Shown: positions 9,025 to 18,780, numbered from the stretch's first letter. The stretch: 64,000 nucleotides of DNA from Pseudoalteromonas sp. G4 (GCF_028875915.1 NZ_JAPEHW010000005.1:1-64000), one strand, 5' to 3'. Notes: generated from the sequence alone by a model not told the origin. Translations and numbers: made by a program.

Positions 9025-9035
9025 TTGTAATACAA
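9025..9035. promoter_or_regulatory. short palindrome, candidate IlvY site
   Basis: TTGTAATACAA is an 11-base perfect palindrome, 22 bases upstream of ilvY in the divergent region. Short dyads of this kind are typical of LysR-type operators, and it is well placed for autoregulation. The region between it and ilvC also has a small hairpin (gctgc/gcagc arms at 9091-9105) in the likely ilvC leader. Confidence 0.35.
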
Positions 9036-9131
9036 TAATTCAAATATATCATTTTACGCAATTAATAATTTCTTTTAAGGTTAAATCAATGCTGCAAGAC
9101 GCAGCGCATTATTTATTATTAGGAATTAGAC

Positions 9132-10607
9132 ATGGCAACGAATTATTTTAACAGCTTACCGTTACGCGAGCAGCTTGCGCAGCTTGCTCAATGTGAATTT
9201 ATGGACCCATCAGAATTCAGCGATGGTGTTGATGCGTTAGTTGGTAAGAAACTGGTTGTAGTTGGCTGTGGTGCGCAAGGCCTAAACCAAGGCTTAAACT
9301 TACGTGATTCGGGTCTTGATGTATCTTACGCATTACGTGAGTCAGCAATTGCTGAAAAACGCCAATCTTATATCAATGCAACAGACAACGGCTTTGTTGT
9401 TGGCACTTACGAAGATCTAATCCCAGATGCGGATTTAGTACTTAACTTAACACCAGATAAGCAACACACCAGTGTAGTAAAAGCAGTTATGCCTTTGATG
9501 AAGCAAGGTGCAACACTTGCGTATTCACATGGTTTTAATATTGTTGAAGAAGGCATGCAAGTACGTGACGATATCACGGTAATCATGGTTGCACCAAAGT
9601 GCCCAGGTACAGAAGTTCGTGAAGAATATAAGCGTGGTTTTGGTGTGCCAACTCTTATCGCAGTTCACCCAGAAAATGACCCTGAAGGTAAAGGCCTTGC
9701 TCAAGCGAAAGCGTATGCAGCAGGTACCGGTGGTCACCGTGCGGGCGTTTTACTTTCATCATTTGTAGCTGAAGTAAAATCTGACCTTATGGGTGAGCAA
9801 ACAATTCTATGCGGCATGCTGCAAACGGGTTCGCTACTTTGTTTTGACAAAATGGTTGAACAAGGTATCGACGCTGCTTATGCATCAAAACTACTTCAGT
9901 ATGGCTGGGAAGTTATCACAGAAGCACTTAAGTATGGTGGTGTAACCAACATGCTTGACCGTTTATCAAACCCAGCAAAAATTAAAGCATTTGATTTATC
10001 TGAAGAATTAAAAGTGATTATGCGCCCGCTTTACAACAAGCATATGGACGACATCATGAGCGGTGAATTCTCATCAGGTATGATGGCAGATTGGGCTGAA
10101 GATGATGCGAAGCTACTAGGTTGGCGTAAAGAAACTGGCGAAACTGCATTTGAGCAACAAGCAAATACAAGCGACGAAATCACTGAACAAGAGTTCTTTG
10201 ATAAAGGTATCTTAATGGTGGCTATGGTTAAAGCGGGTGTAGAGCTTGCTTTTGAAACCATGACAGCAGCAGGTATTAAAGAAGAATCTGCATACTATGA
10301 GTCACTGCATGAAACACCACTAATCGCTAATACGATTGCACGTAAAAAGCTATATGAAATGAACGCAACAATTTCAGATACCGCTGAATACGGTTGTTAC
10401 TTATATAACCATGCATGTTTACCACTATTAAAAGACTTTATGGGCACAGTAAATACTGATGTTATCGGAAAAGGACTATCAACAGCTGATAATCGTGTTG
10501 ATAACGCGCGTTTGATTGAAGTAAATAAAGCACTTCGTTCACACCCAGTTGAGGTGATTGGTGAAACGCTGCGTGGTTACATGTCTGCAATGAAACCAAT
10601 AATTTAA
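9132..10607 (+). CDS. ilvC: ketol-acid reductoisomerase, class II
   Basis: This is the NADPH-dependent enzyme of branched-chain amino-acid synthesis. It converts acetolactate to dihydroxyisovalerate and acetohydroxybutyrate to dihydroxymethylvalerate in the cytoplasm. At 491 residues it has the class II length of E. coli IlvC, with two C-terminal knotted domains. The Rossmann motif [16 protein letters not shown] lies near residue 40, followed by metal- and substrate-binding helices (for example [14 protein letters not shown]). The start ATG follows AGGAAT. It is divergent from ilvY, presumed to activate it, and a strong terminator follows. Confidence 0.98.
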   Translation: MATNYFNSLPLREQLAQLAQCEFMDPSEFSDGVDALVGKKLVVVGCGAQGLNQGLNLRDSGLDVSYALRESAIAEKRQSYINATDNGFVVGTYEDLIPDADLVLNLTPDKQHTSVVKAVMPLMKQGATLAYSHGFNIVEEGMQVRDDITVIMVAPKCPGTEVREEYKRGFGVPTLIAVHPENDPEGKGLAQAKAYAAGTGGHRAGVLLSSFVAEVKSDLMGEQTILCGMLQTGSLLCFDKMVEQGIDAAYASKLLQYGWEVITEALKYGGVTNMLDRLSNPAKIKAFDLSEELKVIMRPLYNKHMDDIMSGEFSSGMMADWAEDDAKLLGWRKETGETAFEQQANTSDEITEQEFFDKGILMVAMVKAGVELAFETMTAAGIKEESAYYESLHETPLIANTIARKKLYEMNATISDTAEYGCYLYNHACLPLLKDFMGTVNTDVIGKGLSTADNRVDNARLIEVNKALRSHPVEVIGETLRGYMSAMKPII

Positions 10608-10626
10608 GATAAACCCTGAGTAAACT

Positions 10627-10651
10627 GCCCGCCTTAAGCGGGCTTTTTTTT
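10627..10651 (+). terminator. rho-independent terminator of ilvC
   Basis: A GC stem (gcccgc / gcgggc) with a five-base loop is followed by eight T residues, 20 bases after the ilvC stop. Confidence 0.92.
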
Positions 10652-10700
10652 GCCTTGGTTCTGGGTTAATGTAGCCAAAACAATTTATGGGGTATTAGAT

Positions 10701-11603
10701 ATGGAACATGCGCAGTCTGGCATTTTTAATGAAAATAATCGCCACAGCTATTTTTTAGAATATGTCATTACCAATCGCGATCCACAAACACTTTCACAGC
10801 TTACCCAAGCACTCAAAAATATCACTCAAACGATTAAATGCAGTAATGTTATCGCATTTGGTAAGCGCCTTTGGCAGCACATCGACACCGAGCAAAACCC
10901 ATTAGAGTTTAACGATTTTGCTACTCTATCAGGCCCTTTTGGTCACACAGCCCCTGCTACACAGCATGATTTACTGATTTGGCTTTATGATGATGAATTA
11001 GACAATGTGTTTGATGCAATGCAAATATGCCAAAATCAGCTTGCAGAACTGGCAATTTTAGCACTTGAATGCCCGGGGTTTCGCTACAAAGATAACCGCG
11101 ACCTTACCGGGTTTGTGGATGGCAGTGCTAATCCCAAAGATTTAGCAGCAAAAGCAGAAGCGGCACTTTTACCAAATACACATTCACATGCTGGCGGCAG
11201 TTTTGTTTTAACGCAAAAATGGGTTCATGATTTAAGTGAGTTCGCAAAAATGCCTATGCAAATGCAAGAGAAAGTAATTGGCCGTACCAAACCTGATTCC
11301 ATTGAGTTAGAAGGTGATGATATGCCTGAAAATTCCCATGTAAGCCGTACTGATGTCAAAGTAGATAACGTTGCGATGAAACTTTATCGCCGCAGTGTGC
11401 CTTTTGGTAACGCCAACGAGAAAGGGCTTTATTTTCTGGGTTTTGCCTGCGACCAAAAGCGTTTTCAAATTCAATTAGAACGCATGTTTGGTTTAACCAA
11501 TGACGGTATTTACGACAAGTTAATTGATTTTTCCAAAGCAGTGAATAGCGCCTATTGGTTTGCACCATCACAGCAGCAACTAAATGCTTTATTTGGGAAA
11601 TAA
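10701..11603 (+). CDS. DyP-type haem peroxidase, YfeX-like
   Basis: This is a 300-residue dye-decolourising peroxidase similar in length to E. coli YfeX. The family motif GFVDGSANP carries the catalytic Asp, the proximal haem His lies in ENSHVSRTD, and the distal Arg lies in LYRRSVPFG. Family members oxidise phenolic compounds or porphyrinogens with H2O2; the physiological substrate here is unknown. The ATG at 10701 follows GGGGT and gives a YfeX-like N-terminus (MEHAQSGIF). An upstream TTG frame at 10650 lies within the ilvC terminator and is not a credible start. No encapsulin gene or secretion signal is seen nearby, so a free cytoplasmic enzyme is likely. Confidence 0.92.
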   Translation: MEHAQSGIFNENNRHSYFLEYVITNRDPQTLSQLTQALKNITQTIKCSNVIAFGKRLWQHIDTEQNPLEFNDFATLSGPFGHTAPATQHDLLIWLYDDELDNVFDAMQICQNQLAELAILALECPGFRYKDNRDLTGFVDGSANPKDLAAKAEAALLPNTHSHAGGSFVLTQKWVHDLSEFAKMPMQMQEKVIGRTKPDSIELEGDDMPENSHVSRTDVKVDNVAMKLYRRSVPFGNANEKGLYFLGFACDQKRFQIQLERMFGLTNDGIYDKLIDFSKAVNSAYWFAPSQQQLNALFGK

Positions 11604-11681
11604 ACTGTAACAATTTAACCAAGCAAAGGGGCCTAAACTTTACTATCTTTAATCAAGTAGTTAGAAGTTTCTGGAGGTGTT

Positions 11682-12842
11682 ATGCGTCTTTCTTTTTGCT
11701 TGGTTTTACTGTTGCTAATGGGTTGTAATTCAACTCAAAATACACATAAGCCACCTCCACTCCTACTAAATGATGATCAATTTTCTCTTGTAACAATAGA
11801 ATCTAAACAGGATGTATTTGAATTATCCGAAAGCACAATTGCAATTATGGAAGCGGAAATATCACGCTCATTAGATAAACGCTTAACAACACGTTCTTTA
11901 CTCAAATATATATTTTCACCTGAAAACCAAAGTTTAAATTACCTCACTGGCGCAACACTGACCGCCGAAGAAACTTTCAACAGTAAAGATGCAAACTGTT
12001 TATCGCTTTCAATTATGGCTCATAGTATGGCAAAACACTTTGGTATCGAATCGCGTTTTCAGCAGGTATTTATTCCTGAGTATTGGGCAAGTGAAAATGG
12101 CTATAGCTTGCTAACTGGGCACGTAAATTTACGTTTAAAAAGACCTAGTTCTAGTGATATTGCCCTCACTTCAACCGTATATGATGCAGTTGGCGATCTT
12201 ATCGTTGACTTTAATCCAAGCAGTTTCAGACAAAAATTCCGTACCAAAATAATTAGCGAAGACCTTATTCTCGCAATGTTCTATAACAACAAAGGGGCAG
12301 CTGCAATGATCAATGGCGAGCATGATCTTGCCTACTCATACTTTAGTGCTGCCATTGAAAGTGCGCCTGAGTACAGCTCAAGTTTTGGTAATCTCGGTGT
12401 GCTTTATCGAATTAGTAATCATTTTAAGCAGGCTGAAATTGCTTACAACCATGCATTATTACTGGATAGTGGTAATAATACTGCAAAAGGCAATTTAGCG
12501 CGCTTATACGACTTAACAAATCGCAGCTATGAAGCTGAAAGAATCCGCGAAGCCCTCGAACACGAGCGTAGTAAAAATCCGTATTATGCAATAGCCAAAG
12601 GAAATGAAGCCCTGTATCAACAAGATTTTGAACAAGCGATTCGCTTCTTCAAAAAATCAATTAAGCTTGATCGTAAAATACATGAAAGTCATTTTGGTTT
12701 AGCTAAAGCCTATTTTTATATCGGTGAACTTGATAAAGCCCTGAGTGAGTTAGAAAAAGCCGAGAAACACGCCTACTTTGACGGTGAAAAACGGCGTTAT
12801 CGTGGCAAGATAATGTCGCTAACGGCCCATTTAATACAATGA
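11682..12842 (+). CDS. TPR-repeat lipoprotein with transglutaminase-like N-terminal region
   Basis: This is a 386-residue lipoprotein with lipobox LLMGC ending at residue 15. Residues ~85-180 contain a segment around NCLSLSIMAHSMAKHFGI, which resembles the Cys-containing helix of transglutaminase-like folds; whether it is catalytic is uncertain. The C-terminal half (from ~residue 200) carries tetratricopeptide repeats, for example NNKGAAAMINGEHDLAYSYF and GNLGVLYRISNHFKQAEIAY. A protein-protein interaction role at the envelope is inferred. A good ribosome site (GGAGGT) precedes the ATG. It overlaps the M28 peptidase start by four bases (ATGA), so the two are translationally coupled. Confidence 0.8.
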   Translation: MRLSFCLVLLLLMGCNSTQNTHKPPPLLLNDDQFSLVTIESKQDVFELSESTIAIMEAEISRSLDKRLTTRSLLKYIFSPENQSLNYLTGATLTAEETFNSKDANCLSLSIMAHSMAKHFGIESRFQQVFIPEYWASENGYSLLTGHVNLRLKRPSSSDIALTSTVYDAVGDLIVDFNPSSFRQKFRTKIISEDLILAMFYNNKGAAAMINGEHDLAYSYFSAAIESAPEYSSSFGNLGVLYRISNHFKQAEIAYNHALLLDSGNNTAKGNLARLYDLTNRSYEAERIREALEHERSKNPYYAIAKGNEALYQQDFEQAIRFFKKSIKLDRKIHESHFGLAKAYFYIGELDKALSELEKAEKHAYFDGEKRRYRGKIMSLTAHLIQ

Positions 12843-13759
12843 TCAATACCGTTTTAATTGTACTTTCGCTTTCCATAACCTCTGAAGCGCAATTAGCATC
12901 ACACACGCACCTGCAATTTTTTAGTCATGATCAACTTGCAGGTCGAAAAACAGCTACTAAGCACGCTAATTTAGCCGCCAGTTATATTGCAAAGCAATTT
13001 AAGCGGTATGGTTTGGCTCCAGTTAGCAATCAATTTATTGTGCCATTTAATTATAAAAGCGGTTTTTTTAGTGAAGGCAATGCACATAATGTAATGGCTG
13101 TGACAAAAACAATTGCCAACAAACCAACGGTTGTTATTACCGCACATTTTGATCATTTAGGCAGTAGCGGCAAGGGAGTCTACAACGGTGCAGATGATAA
13201 TGCTTCGGGCGTGGCGGCTTTATTAACCTTGGCAAAATTGATTTCTGAAAACCCAAGCCGGCAACTTAATTATTTATTTTTAGCAACCGATGCAGAAGAA
13301 GCAGGACTGTTTGGCGCGCGCGAATTTATTGATAACCCACCTATCCCACTATCTAATGTATTAATAAACATCAATTTAGATATGTTAGGGGTAAGCAAAC
13401 GAAAACGCTTGCTGGCGCTTTACAATACACCATCAAAGCGACTGGTTGAGGCACTAAAAGACACCAATTGGCATACCAATAGCAAATTAAAATTCACTAA
13501 AGGCAATGGTTTTTATAACAGTTCAGTGAAAAACCAACGACGTCGTATTATAGATGCAGGTGATCACCGTGCATTTTACAAAAAAAACATTCCAGTATTA
13601 TATTTTGGTGTAGGTGAACATGATAACTACCACACCGTAGACGACACCTATGAAAATATTCACCACGGTTTTTTTGATGCCAATTTACATAACATCGCTA
13701 AAGTGATTTCTGAACTGGATGCAAATGCGCATCTGCTAAACAGCGCTTTACCCAATTAA
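12839..13759 (+). CDS. secreted M28 family aminopeptidase
   Basis: This is a 306-residue zinc peptidase of the M28 family with an N-terminal signal (1-~20). The expected metal ligands are visible in order: His in [10 protein letters not shown], Asp in [10 protein letters not shown], Glu pair in [10 protein letters not shown], Asp in NINLDMLG, and His in [12 protein letters not shown]. It should remove N-terminal residues from peptides in the periplasm or outside the cell. It overlaps the TPR lipoprotein gene by four bases, which suggests joint function. Its 3' end overlaps the convergent GIY-YIG gene by 62 bases. Confidence 0.9.
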   Translation: MINTVLIVLSLSITSEAQLASHTHLQFFSHDQLAGRKTATKHANLAASYIAKQFKRYGLAPVSNQFIVPFNYKSGFFSEGNAHNVMAVTKTIANKPTVVITAHFDHLGSSGKGVYNGADDNASGVAALLTLAKLISENPSRQLNYLFLATDAEEAGLFGAREFIDNPPIPLSNVLININLDMLGVSKRKRLLALYNTPSKRLVEALKDTNWHTNSKLKFTKGNGFYNSSVKNQRRRIIDAGDHRAFYKKNIPVLYFGVGEHDNYHTVDDTYENIHHGFFDANLHNIAKVISELDANAHLLNSALPN

Positions 13760-14024
13760 CCTTTTGCAGCTTACTTAACTTTTTGACTTGGTATTCTAAT
13801 TTACTTGCTTCGCTTCGCGTACCAACAGGCATATTAAAAATAAGTGATAAGGGCCCTTTGCCAACTAAGGCTTTGGCACCTTTGCCCGAGTTATGCTGTG
13901 AAAAACGCCTTGCTACATCAGTTGTAATTCCCGTATACCAATGGTGATACCGAGTTTCGACAATATATAAATGCCAAATAGGTTTAACCGATTGATTATT
14001 AGTGCAGATAACTTCATTAGACAT
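13698..14024 (-). CDS. GIY-YIG nuclease-superfamily protein
   Basis: This 108-residue small protein of the GIY-YIG superfamily (UPF0213/YhbQ-like) has a degenerate motif [16 protein letters not shown], followed by the conserved Arg in [17 protein letters not shown] and a Glu in [15 protein letters not shown]. The family may act on DNA ends or structures, but its cellular role is unclear. The last 62 bases overlap the end of the convergent M28 peptidase gene. The match to the family over the whole length, including this overlapped part, supports both genes being real. Confidence 0.85.
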   Translation of the reverse strand: MSNEVICTNNQSVKPIWHLYIVETRYHHWYTGITTDVARRFSQHNSGKGAKALVGKGPLSLIFNMPVGTRSEASKLEYQVKKLSKLQKVNWVKRCLADAHLHPVQKSL

Positions 14025-14135
14025 AAAAACAGCGATTTGGGAACTTCAATCATCAATTTAAGTCAAATTTACACTTTTATAACCTGATAGCAAGAGGTAT
14101 CATGATGCGATTAGTAGTAAGGATTAAAGAATTCA

Positions 14136-14483
14136 ATGAATTGGTTTAAGTATATTTTTCTCTGTGCCGTATTGGTTATCAGCTCAGGTTGTTCTTCTTG
14201 GCTTTATAGAATGCCAATCCCACAAGGGAACTTTTTAGAGCAAACTGACATTGATAAACTTCGTGTAGAAATGACGCGTGAACAAGTGTTATACGTGTTA
14301 GGTCAACCAATTGCAAAAGACGCCTTTGATGAAAGCACATGGTATTACTTGTACCAATTTAATGCTGGTAGAAAAAATGAAGTGCGAAAAGAACTGATTG
14401 TTGAGTTTGACGGCGATAAATTAAAAGCACTGCGCGGCGACTATAAAACGCCAGAAGCATTTAACACGCCGCTTGAGCAATAA
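14136..14483 (+). CDS. bamE: outer-membrane assembly lipoprotein BamE
   Basis: This is a 115-residue lipoprotein subunit of the BAM complex, which folds beta-barrel proteins into the outer membrane. Lipobox SSGC ends near residue 19. The SmpA/OmlA domain is recognisable from QTDIDKLRVEMTREQVLYVLG and ESTWYYLYQF. It lies in the classical order with rnfH, ratA and smpB, convergent with rnfH and sharing a bidirectional terminator. Confidence 0.95.
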   Translation: MNWFKYIFLCAVLVISSGCSSWLYRMPIPQGNFLEQTDIDKLRVEMTREQVLYVLGQPIAKDAFDESTWYYLYQFNAGRKNEVRKELIVEFDGDKLKALRGDYKTPEAFNTPLEQ

Positions 14484-14500
14484 CCAAAATATTTAAGTAA

Positions 14501-14524
14501 AAAGTCATGCAAATGCATGACTTT
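14501..14524. terminator. bidirectional terminator, bamE/rnfH
   Basis: A perfect 11-bp stem (aaagtcatgca / tgcatgacttt) with a two-base loop has T-rich tails on both strands, between the convergent bamE and rnfH. Confidence 0.9.
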
Positions 14525-14525
14525 T

Positions 14526-14855
14526 TTATGACTGCCTGCGCCCTGCACGACCACCTGTTATTTTGTTAGCACGGCCTTCATCTTTCGCTTTTTCAGCACG
14601 ACGTCTGCGCGCTTCTTTTGGATCGGCAATCAATGGGCGATAAATCTCGATGCGATCGCCATCTTTCACTTGTTGATTTAATTTACAAGTACGATTCCAA
14701 ATACCAACTGCTAATGAGGTTAAATCAATTTCAGGACATTTTTCTAAAATACCGCACTGTGTTATCACTTCTTCAACGGTGAGGTCATCGTCAGTTTTGA
14801 AAGTCACAGTGGTTGCTGTATCTGGCAATGCATACACAATATCGATTGATTTCAT
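14526..14855 (-). CDS. rnfH: RnfH family ubiquitin-like protein
   Basis: This is a 109-residue member of the RnfH (UPF0125) family with a ubiquitin-like beta-grasp fold and unknown role. It begins [14 protein letters not shown] and contains DGDRIEIYRPLIADPKEARRRR, the conserved end of the domain. The basic tail (KITGGRAGRRQS) is common in the family. Its ATG overlaps the ratA stop by one base, so the two are co-transcribed, in the same order as in E. coli and many other gammaproteobacteria. Confidence 0.93.
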   Translation of the reverse strand: MKSIDIVYALPDTATTVTFKTDDDLTVEEVITQCGILEKCPEIDLTSLAVGIWNRTCKLNQQVKDGDRIEIYRPLIADPKEARRRRAEKAKDEGRANKITGGRAGRRQS

Positions 14856-15286
14856 TATTTGTACACCTGCTTTGCTCGTTGGGTAAATGCTTTTACCATA
14901 TTATTTGCCACTTCGTTAAAAACCTTACCAAATGCCAACTCCACCAGCTTATTAGTGAACTCAAAATCAAGCTCAAGACTGACTTTACAGGCTGTTTCAT
15001 CTAAAGGCGTAAATTTCCAACCACCCGCAAGCGTTTTAAATGGGCCGTCTAGCAATTTCATATTTATCGCTTGGCCTTCTATTAATGTATTTTCCGTCGA
15101 AAACCATTTACGCATACCTGCTTTCGATATTTCGACTGAAGCAGACATACACTGTGCAGTTTGATTATGTATTTTGGCCCCAGAACAATTTGGTAAAAAT
15201 TCTGGGTACTTTGAAACATCATTAACTAAATCATACATTTGCTGCGCACTAAACATTACCAGCGCAGATCGACTAATTTGCGGCAT
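14855..15286 (-). CDS. ratA: RatA family START-domain protein
   Basis: This is a 143-residue polyketide-cyclase/START-like protein. The opening [20 protein letters not shown] and [15 protein letters not shown] is typical of the RatA/COQ10 group. E. coli RatA has been described as blocking 70S ribosome association, while the related COQ10 binds ubiquinone, so the function here is uncertain. It is divergent from smpB and forms an operon with rnfH. Confidence 0.92.
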   Translation of the reverse strand: MPQISRSALVMFSAQQMYDLVNDVSKYPEFLPNCSGAKIHNQTAQCMSASVEISKAGMRKWFSTENTLIEGQAINMKLLDGPFKTLAGGWKFTPLDETACKVSLELDFEFTNKLVELAFGKVFNEVANNMVKAFTQRAKQVYK

Positions 15287-15390
15287 ATACTCTCCAGATT
15301 CAACACCGCGAATTCTATCAAGGTTTAGCTAAGATACAAAAAAAGAAGCGTGAGAATGTCAAAAAAGAGTGTAAAACCATAACGGATAAG

Positions 15391-15396
15391 TATAAT
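15391..15396 (+). promoter_or_regulatory. candidate -10 element of smpB
   Basis: TATAAT lies only ten bases before the smpB ATG, and no clear Shine-Dalgarno sequence is seen. If used, the transcript would be nearly leaderless. No good -35 is visible at normal spacing, so the element may be chance. Confidence 0.35.
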
Positions 15397-15405
15397 GACG
15401 CCATT

Positions 15406-15888
15406 ATGGCAAAACACAAAAAACCAAAAGCACAAAGTAATACCATCGCGTTAAATAAAAAAGCGCGTCATGAGTATTTACTGCAAGATAAATTTGAAGC
15501 CGGTATGGAATTACAAGGCTGGGAAGTGAAAAGTATTCGCGCCGGCAAAGTAAATATTACCGAAACGTTTATCCAAGTTAAAAATGGCGAAGCGTATTTA
15601 CACGCAAGTCAAATTACTCCTTTACTTCAAGCATCTTCACACGTTGTTTGCGACCCTATGCGTCCGCGTAAACTGTTATTAAAAAAACGTGAGATTGACC
15701 GTTTAATCGGTGCTGTAGAACGCGAAGGCTACTCTTTAATTGCAACCGCAATGTATTGGAAAAAATGTTGGGTTAAATTAGAGTTTTGTCTAGCGAAAGG
15801 TAAGAAATTGCACGACAAACGTGCCGCCAGTAAAGATCAAGATTGGGCGCGTGAAAAAGAGCGCACAATGAAGCATTCAGCTCGATAG
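15406..15888 (+). CDS. smpB: SsrA-binding protein SmpB
   Basis: This 160-residue tmRNA-binding protein is needed for rescue of stalled ribosomes (trans-translation). Hallmarks are [39 protein letters not shown] and the basic C-terminal tail [19 protein letters not shown]. The start is fixed by homology ([11 protein letters not shown]). It is divergent from ratA and followed by a strong terminator. The tmRNA gene ssrA, often nearby, does not fit in the 260-base gap downstream and was not recognised in the window. Confidence 0.97.
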   Translation: MAKHKKPKAQSNTIALNKKARHEYLLQDKFEAGMELQGWEVKSIRAGKVNITETFIQVKNGEAYLHASQITPLLQASSHVVCDPMRPRKLLLKKREIDRLIGAVEREGYSLIATAMYWKKCWVKLEFCLAKGKKLHDKRAASKDQDWAREKERTMKHSAR

Positions 15889-15900
15889 ATTGTAAAAAAA

Positions 15901-15927
15901 AACCACGCAAATGCGTGGTTTTTTTTG
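15901..15927 (+). terminator. rho-independent terminator of smpB
   Basis: A nine-bp stem (aaccacgca / tgcgtggtt) with a two-base loop is flanked by an A run and a T run, just after the smpB stop. Confidence 0.9.
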
Positions 15928-16085
15928 CTTTGAATTTGCTTGCCAAACTTACTCTATTGCCAATTCTCATAGCACTTTCACTTTTTCTGTTTTCGTAATT
16001 CCCTTTATCAGAAGCTCCTAATACATAATTCATTACAAATTAAAAAATGCACAAAAGTTACTGGATTGTTAATGTTGTTTTTACA

Positions 16086-16099
16086 TGTTATTAATAACA
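16086..16099. promoter_or_regulatory. AT-rich palindrome upstream of TonB receptor
   Basis: TGTTATTAATAACA is a perfect 14-base palindrome 50 bases before the receptor start. It is nested within outer arms tgttgtt (16073-16079) and aacaaca (16096-16102). A regulator site is possible; the AT-rich content makes chance plausible. Confidence 0.3.
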
Positions 16100-16148
16100 A
16101 CAATTAGGTAACTAATTAATTTGATAATAATTAAACAAGGAATTTACT

Positions 16149-18740
16149 ATGAACAGCGCTACAAAGTTCAAGTTAAGTACTCTCGCTTCAGTTATTTCTT
16201 CATCGCTACTTTTCTCTACTTTTATTGCAAAAGCAGATGAAGAAAAGCAAGTTGAACGCATCGAAATCACAGGCTCTCACATTAAACGTACCGACCTCGA
16301 AGGCCCTTCACCTGTTGCTACCTTAACAGCAGAAGATATTCAAAAATCGGGGGTGACTGATTTAATCAGTTTATTCACAAAGTTACCAATTTCAGGTCAA
16401 GGTACTTTCTCAACGCAAGCAAACAGCAGTGATGATACCGCAAATGGTGGTTCGTCAGTATCATTACGTGGTTTAGGTGCCGATTCAACACTAATTTTAA
16501 TCAATGGTCGCCGTGTTTCGGTATCACCATTTGCTAAGGGCATTGATACCTCTTTCGTAGACATTAACAATATTCCGTTATCTGCAATTAAACGTGTCGA
16601 TATATTAAAAGATGGTGCGTCTGCAACCTATGGTTCAGATGCGGTTGCAGGTGTAATTAACATCATTCTGCGTGATGATGTTGAAGGCGCAGAGGTTTCA
16701 GCTAAATTTGGTACCACAGCAGATGGCGGTGGTGATGAACAAAGCGTTAACTTAGTTTTTGGTAATCAAACGGATAATTCAAGCCATACCTTTATTTTAG
16801 AGTACTTTAACCGTGAAGAAGTGCTGTATGCCGACAGAGACTATTCAAAAACCTCTAACCAAGCATTAAGAACAGGCGATCCAGACGCAACTGATTTTAG
16901 AAGTTCTTCAGGTATTCCAGGTACTATTGCTCTTGCAAGTGACCCATCAAATCGTTTAATTGATTTATATGGAAATGATACTTGTCCAGAAGCAGATCGC
17001 GACTTTGCCAATAACTTGTGCCGCTACGACTATGCGCCTCACATGACGATGATCCCAGCAGCTGAGCGCTTCAGTTGGAATTATCTCGGTAAATATGAAA
17101 TCAATGATAACCTTCGCGCGTTTGCGGAATTAAATGGTCAAAATTCAAAGTCGACCGTTCGCGGTGCAGGTAGCCCAAGTTTCAATGAGTTAACGATGGC
17201 AGGCGATAATATTAACCACCCATTTGCCAATATGCCAGATCATGAATTCCATGGCCAAGACTTAACAATGCGCCGTCGTACAGTAGATATCGGCAACCGT
17301 GAAAAACGTGTTGATTCGAATTATCACCGTGCAATTCTTGGTCTTCAAGGTGAATTTAAAGATTGGAATTGGGAAGCGGCGTATAGTTATATTAAAAGTA
17401 GTTCAACTGAGCGCGGTGTAGATGGTTTCCCGAATAAAAGACGCATGCAAGAAGCAATTGATTCAGGTGCGTATGACCCATTCGAACCGTCATCAAATGG
17501 GCAACAAGTATTAGACTATGTTGAAACAACCACGACACGTATTGGTAAATCAACGATGAAATCGCTTGATTTCAAAGCCTCTGGATCAATTTTCGAAATG
17601 GAACACGGCGATTTAATGCTGGCATTTGGTGGTGAATACCGTGAAGAGTCAATTAGTGATAACCCTGATGATCAGTTCTTACGTGGCGAAGTATTTGGTA
17701 CCGAAGCAACACAGGCAAATGGCTCGCGCGATAACATGTCTGTTTTCGGTGAAATGTCAATTCCAGTTCTAGATTCACTGGAAGTGCAACTTGCTGCACG
17801 TTACGAAGATTATAGCGATTTTGGTGATACTACTAACCCTAAAGTGTCTTTCTTCTGGTCTCCAATGGATGACCTGAGTCTACGTGGTTCTTGGGGCACG
17901 GCATTTAGAGCGCCTTCATTGCACCAACTCGGTTTAGGCCGTACTGATGAATCGCCAAACCTTGTCGATACTCTACGCTGTAGTGCAATTGGCAATCAAG
18001 ACCGAGCGTGTGAACCACAAGAGTATACTGCAATCTTTGAAGGTAACCCTGAGCTAGGTCCTGAAGAGTCTGAAAGTTATAACCTAGGTTTAATCTACAA
18101 TATTACAGAAAACCTGAATTTCTCTATCGATTACTATGATTATGATATTACCGATATCATTGGTGCTGATACGCAATTTGTAATGGATACCTACGGTTTA
18201 GATCCTAATATCGTTGAACGTCGCCCTACAGCAATAGCAAATGACCCAGGTGAAGTCATTCAAGTGAATGACTCATATCAAAATATTGGTGACTTACAAA
18301 CTTCAGGTATCGACTTAGACGTTCGTTATAATTTAGATACTGAAGTTGGTCAGTTTAAATTTGGCTATGTGCTTAACTATGTTCTTAATTTTGAAGATTA
18401 TAAAGGCACCAAAGAAGGTGGTTTTGAGCAACCTCAAATGCGTTGGACTACATCTGTTGATTGGGTTAAAGATGACTTTAGCGCAACAGCTGCACTAAAC
18501 TATATCGACTCGTTCGAGCAAGAAGCTTCTTTAAATCTTAATAAAGATGTTGATGCAATGACCACACTCGATGCGTCAGTTAACTATTTTGGTATAGAAG
18601 ATTTAGTGCTTACAGTAGGTGCTACCAACTTAACAAACGAAGAACCACCATTTGCCTATCATGACTTTATGGGCTTCGTTGTTAACGTTCACAGCGGGCA
18701 AGGCAGATTTGCTTATGTTCAAGCAAGTTATAAGTTTTAA
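16149..18740 (+). CDS. TonB-dependent outer-membrane receptor
   Basis: This is an 863-residue TonB-dependent transporter with a signal peptide (1-~29, cleavage near AKA-DE) and the TonB-box-like segment QVERIEITGSHI. The plug domain contains SVSLRGLGADSTLILINGRR and LKDGASATYGSDAVAGVINI, and the barrel ends in Phe. This plug type is abundant in Alteromonadales and Caulobacter-like bacteria and is often tied to glycans or peptides rather than siderophores. No substrate-specific neighbour is present, so the ligand is unknown. The gene appears to be transcribed alone, with a terminator directly after it. Confidence 0.93.
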   Translation: MNSATKFKLSTLASVISSSLLFSTFIAKADEEKQVERIEITGSHIKRTDLEGPSPVATLTAEDIQKSGVTDLISLFTKLPISGQGTFSTQANSSDDTANGGSSVSLRGLGADSTLILINGRRVSVSPFAKGIDTSFVDINNIPLSAIKRVDILKDGASATYGSDAVAGVINIILRDDVEGAEVSAKFGTTADGGGDEQSVNLVFGNQTDNSSHTFILEYFNREEVLYADRDYSKTSNQALRTGDPDATDFRSSSGIPGTIALASDPSNRLIDLYGNDTCPEADRDFANNLCRYDYAPHMTMIPAAERFSWNYLGKYEINDNLRAFAELNGQNSKSTVRGAGSPSFNELTMAGDNINHPFANMPDHEFHGQDLTMRRRTVDIGNREKRVDSNYHRAILGLQGEFKDWNWEAAYSYIKSSSTERGVDGFPNKRRMQEAIDSGAYDPFEPSSNGQQVLDYVETTTTRIGKSTMKSLDFKASGSIFEMEHGDLMLAFGGEYREESISDNPDDQFLRGEVFGTEATQANGSRDNMSVFGEMSIPVLDSLEVQLAARYEDYSDFGDTTNPKVSFFWSPMDDLSLRGSWGTAFRAPSLHQLGLGRTDESPNLVDTLRCSAIGNQDRACEPQEYTAIFEGNPELGPEESESYNLGLIYNITENLNFSIDYYDYDITDIIGADTQFVMDTYGLDPNIVERRPTAIANDPGEVIQVNDSYQNIGDLQTSGIDLDVRYNLDTEVGQFKFGYVLNYVLNFEDYKGTKEGGFEQPQMRWTTSVDWVKDDFSATAALNYIDSFEQEASLNLNKDVDAMTTLDASVNYFGIEDLVLTVGATNLTNEEPPFAYHDFMGFVVNVHSGQGRFAYVQASYKF

Positions 18741-18756
18741 TTAAACTAAAAACAAT

Positions 18757-18780
18757 AAGCCCCAGTTTGGGGCTTTTCTT
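18757..18780 (+). terminator. rho-independent terminator of TonB receptor
   Basis: An eight-bp stem (aagcccca / tggggctt) with a three-base loop is followed by T-rich sequence, 17 bases after the stop codon. Confidence 0.88.

Noticed and set aside
10650-10700. Longer DyP peroxidase start at a TTG
   Set aside because: It lies inside the ilvC terminator and adds residues unlike the family; ATG 10701 has a ribosome site.
10701-11603. Encapsulin-associated DyP system
   Set aside because: No encapsulin shell gene is near, and I see no cargo-type C-terminal extension on the peroxidase.
15928-16148. Possible ssrA (tmRNA) gene next to smpB
   Set aside because: The gap is too short for a tmRNA, and no tRNA-like ends or tag-like reading frame were seen.
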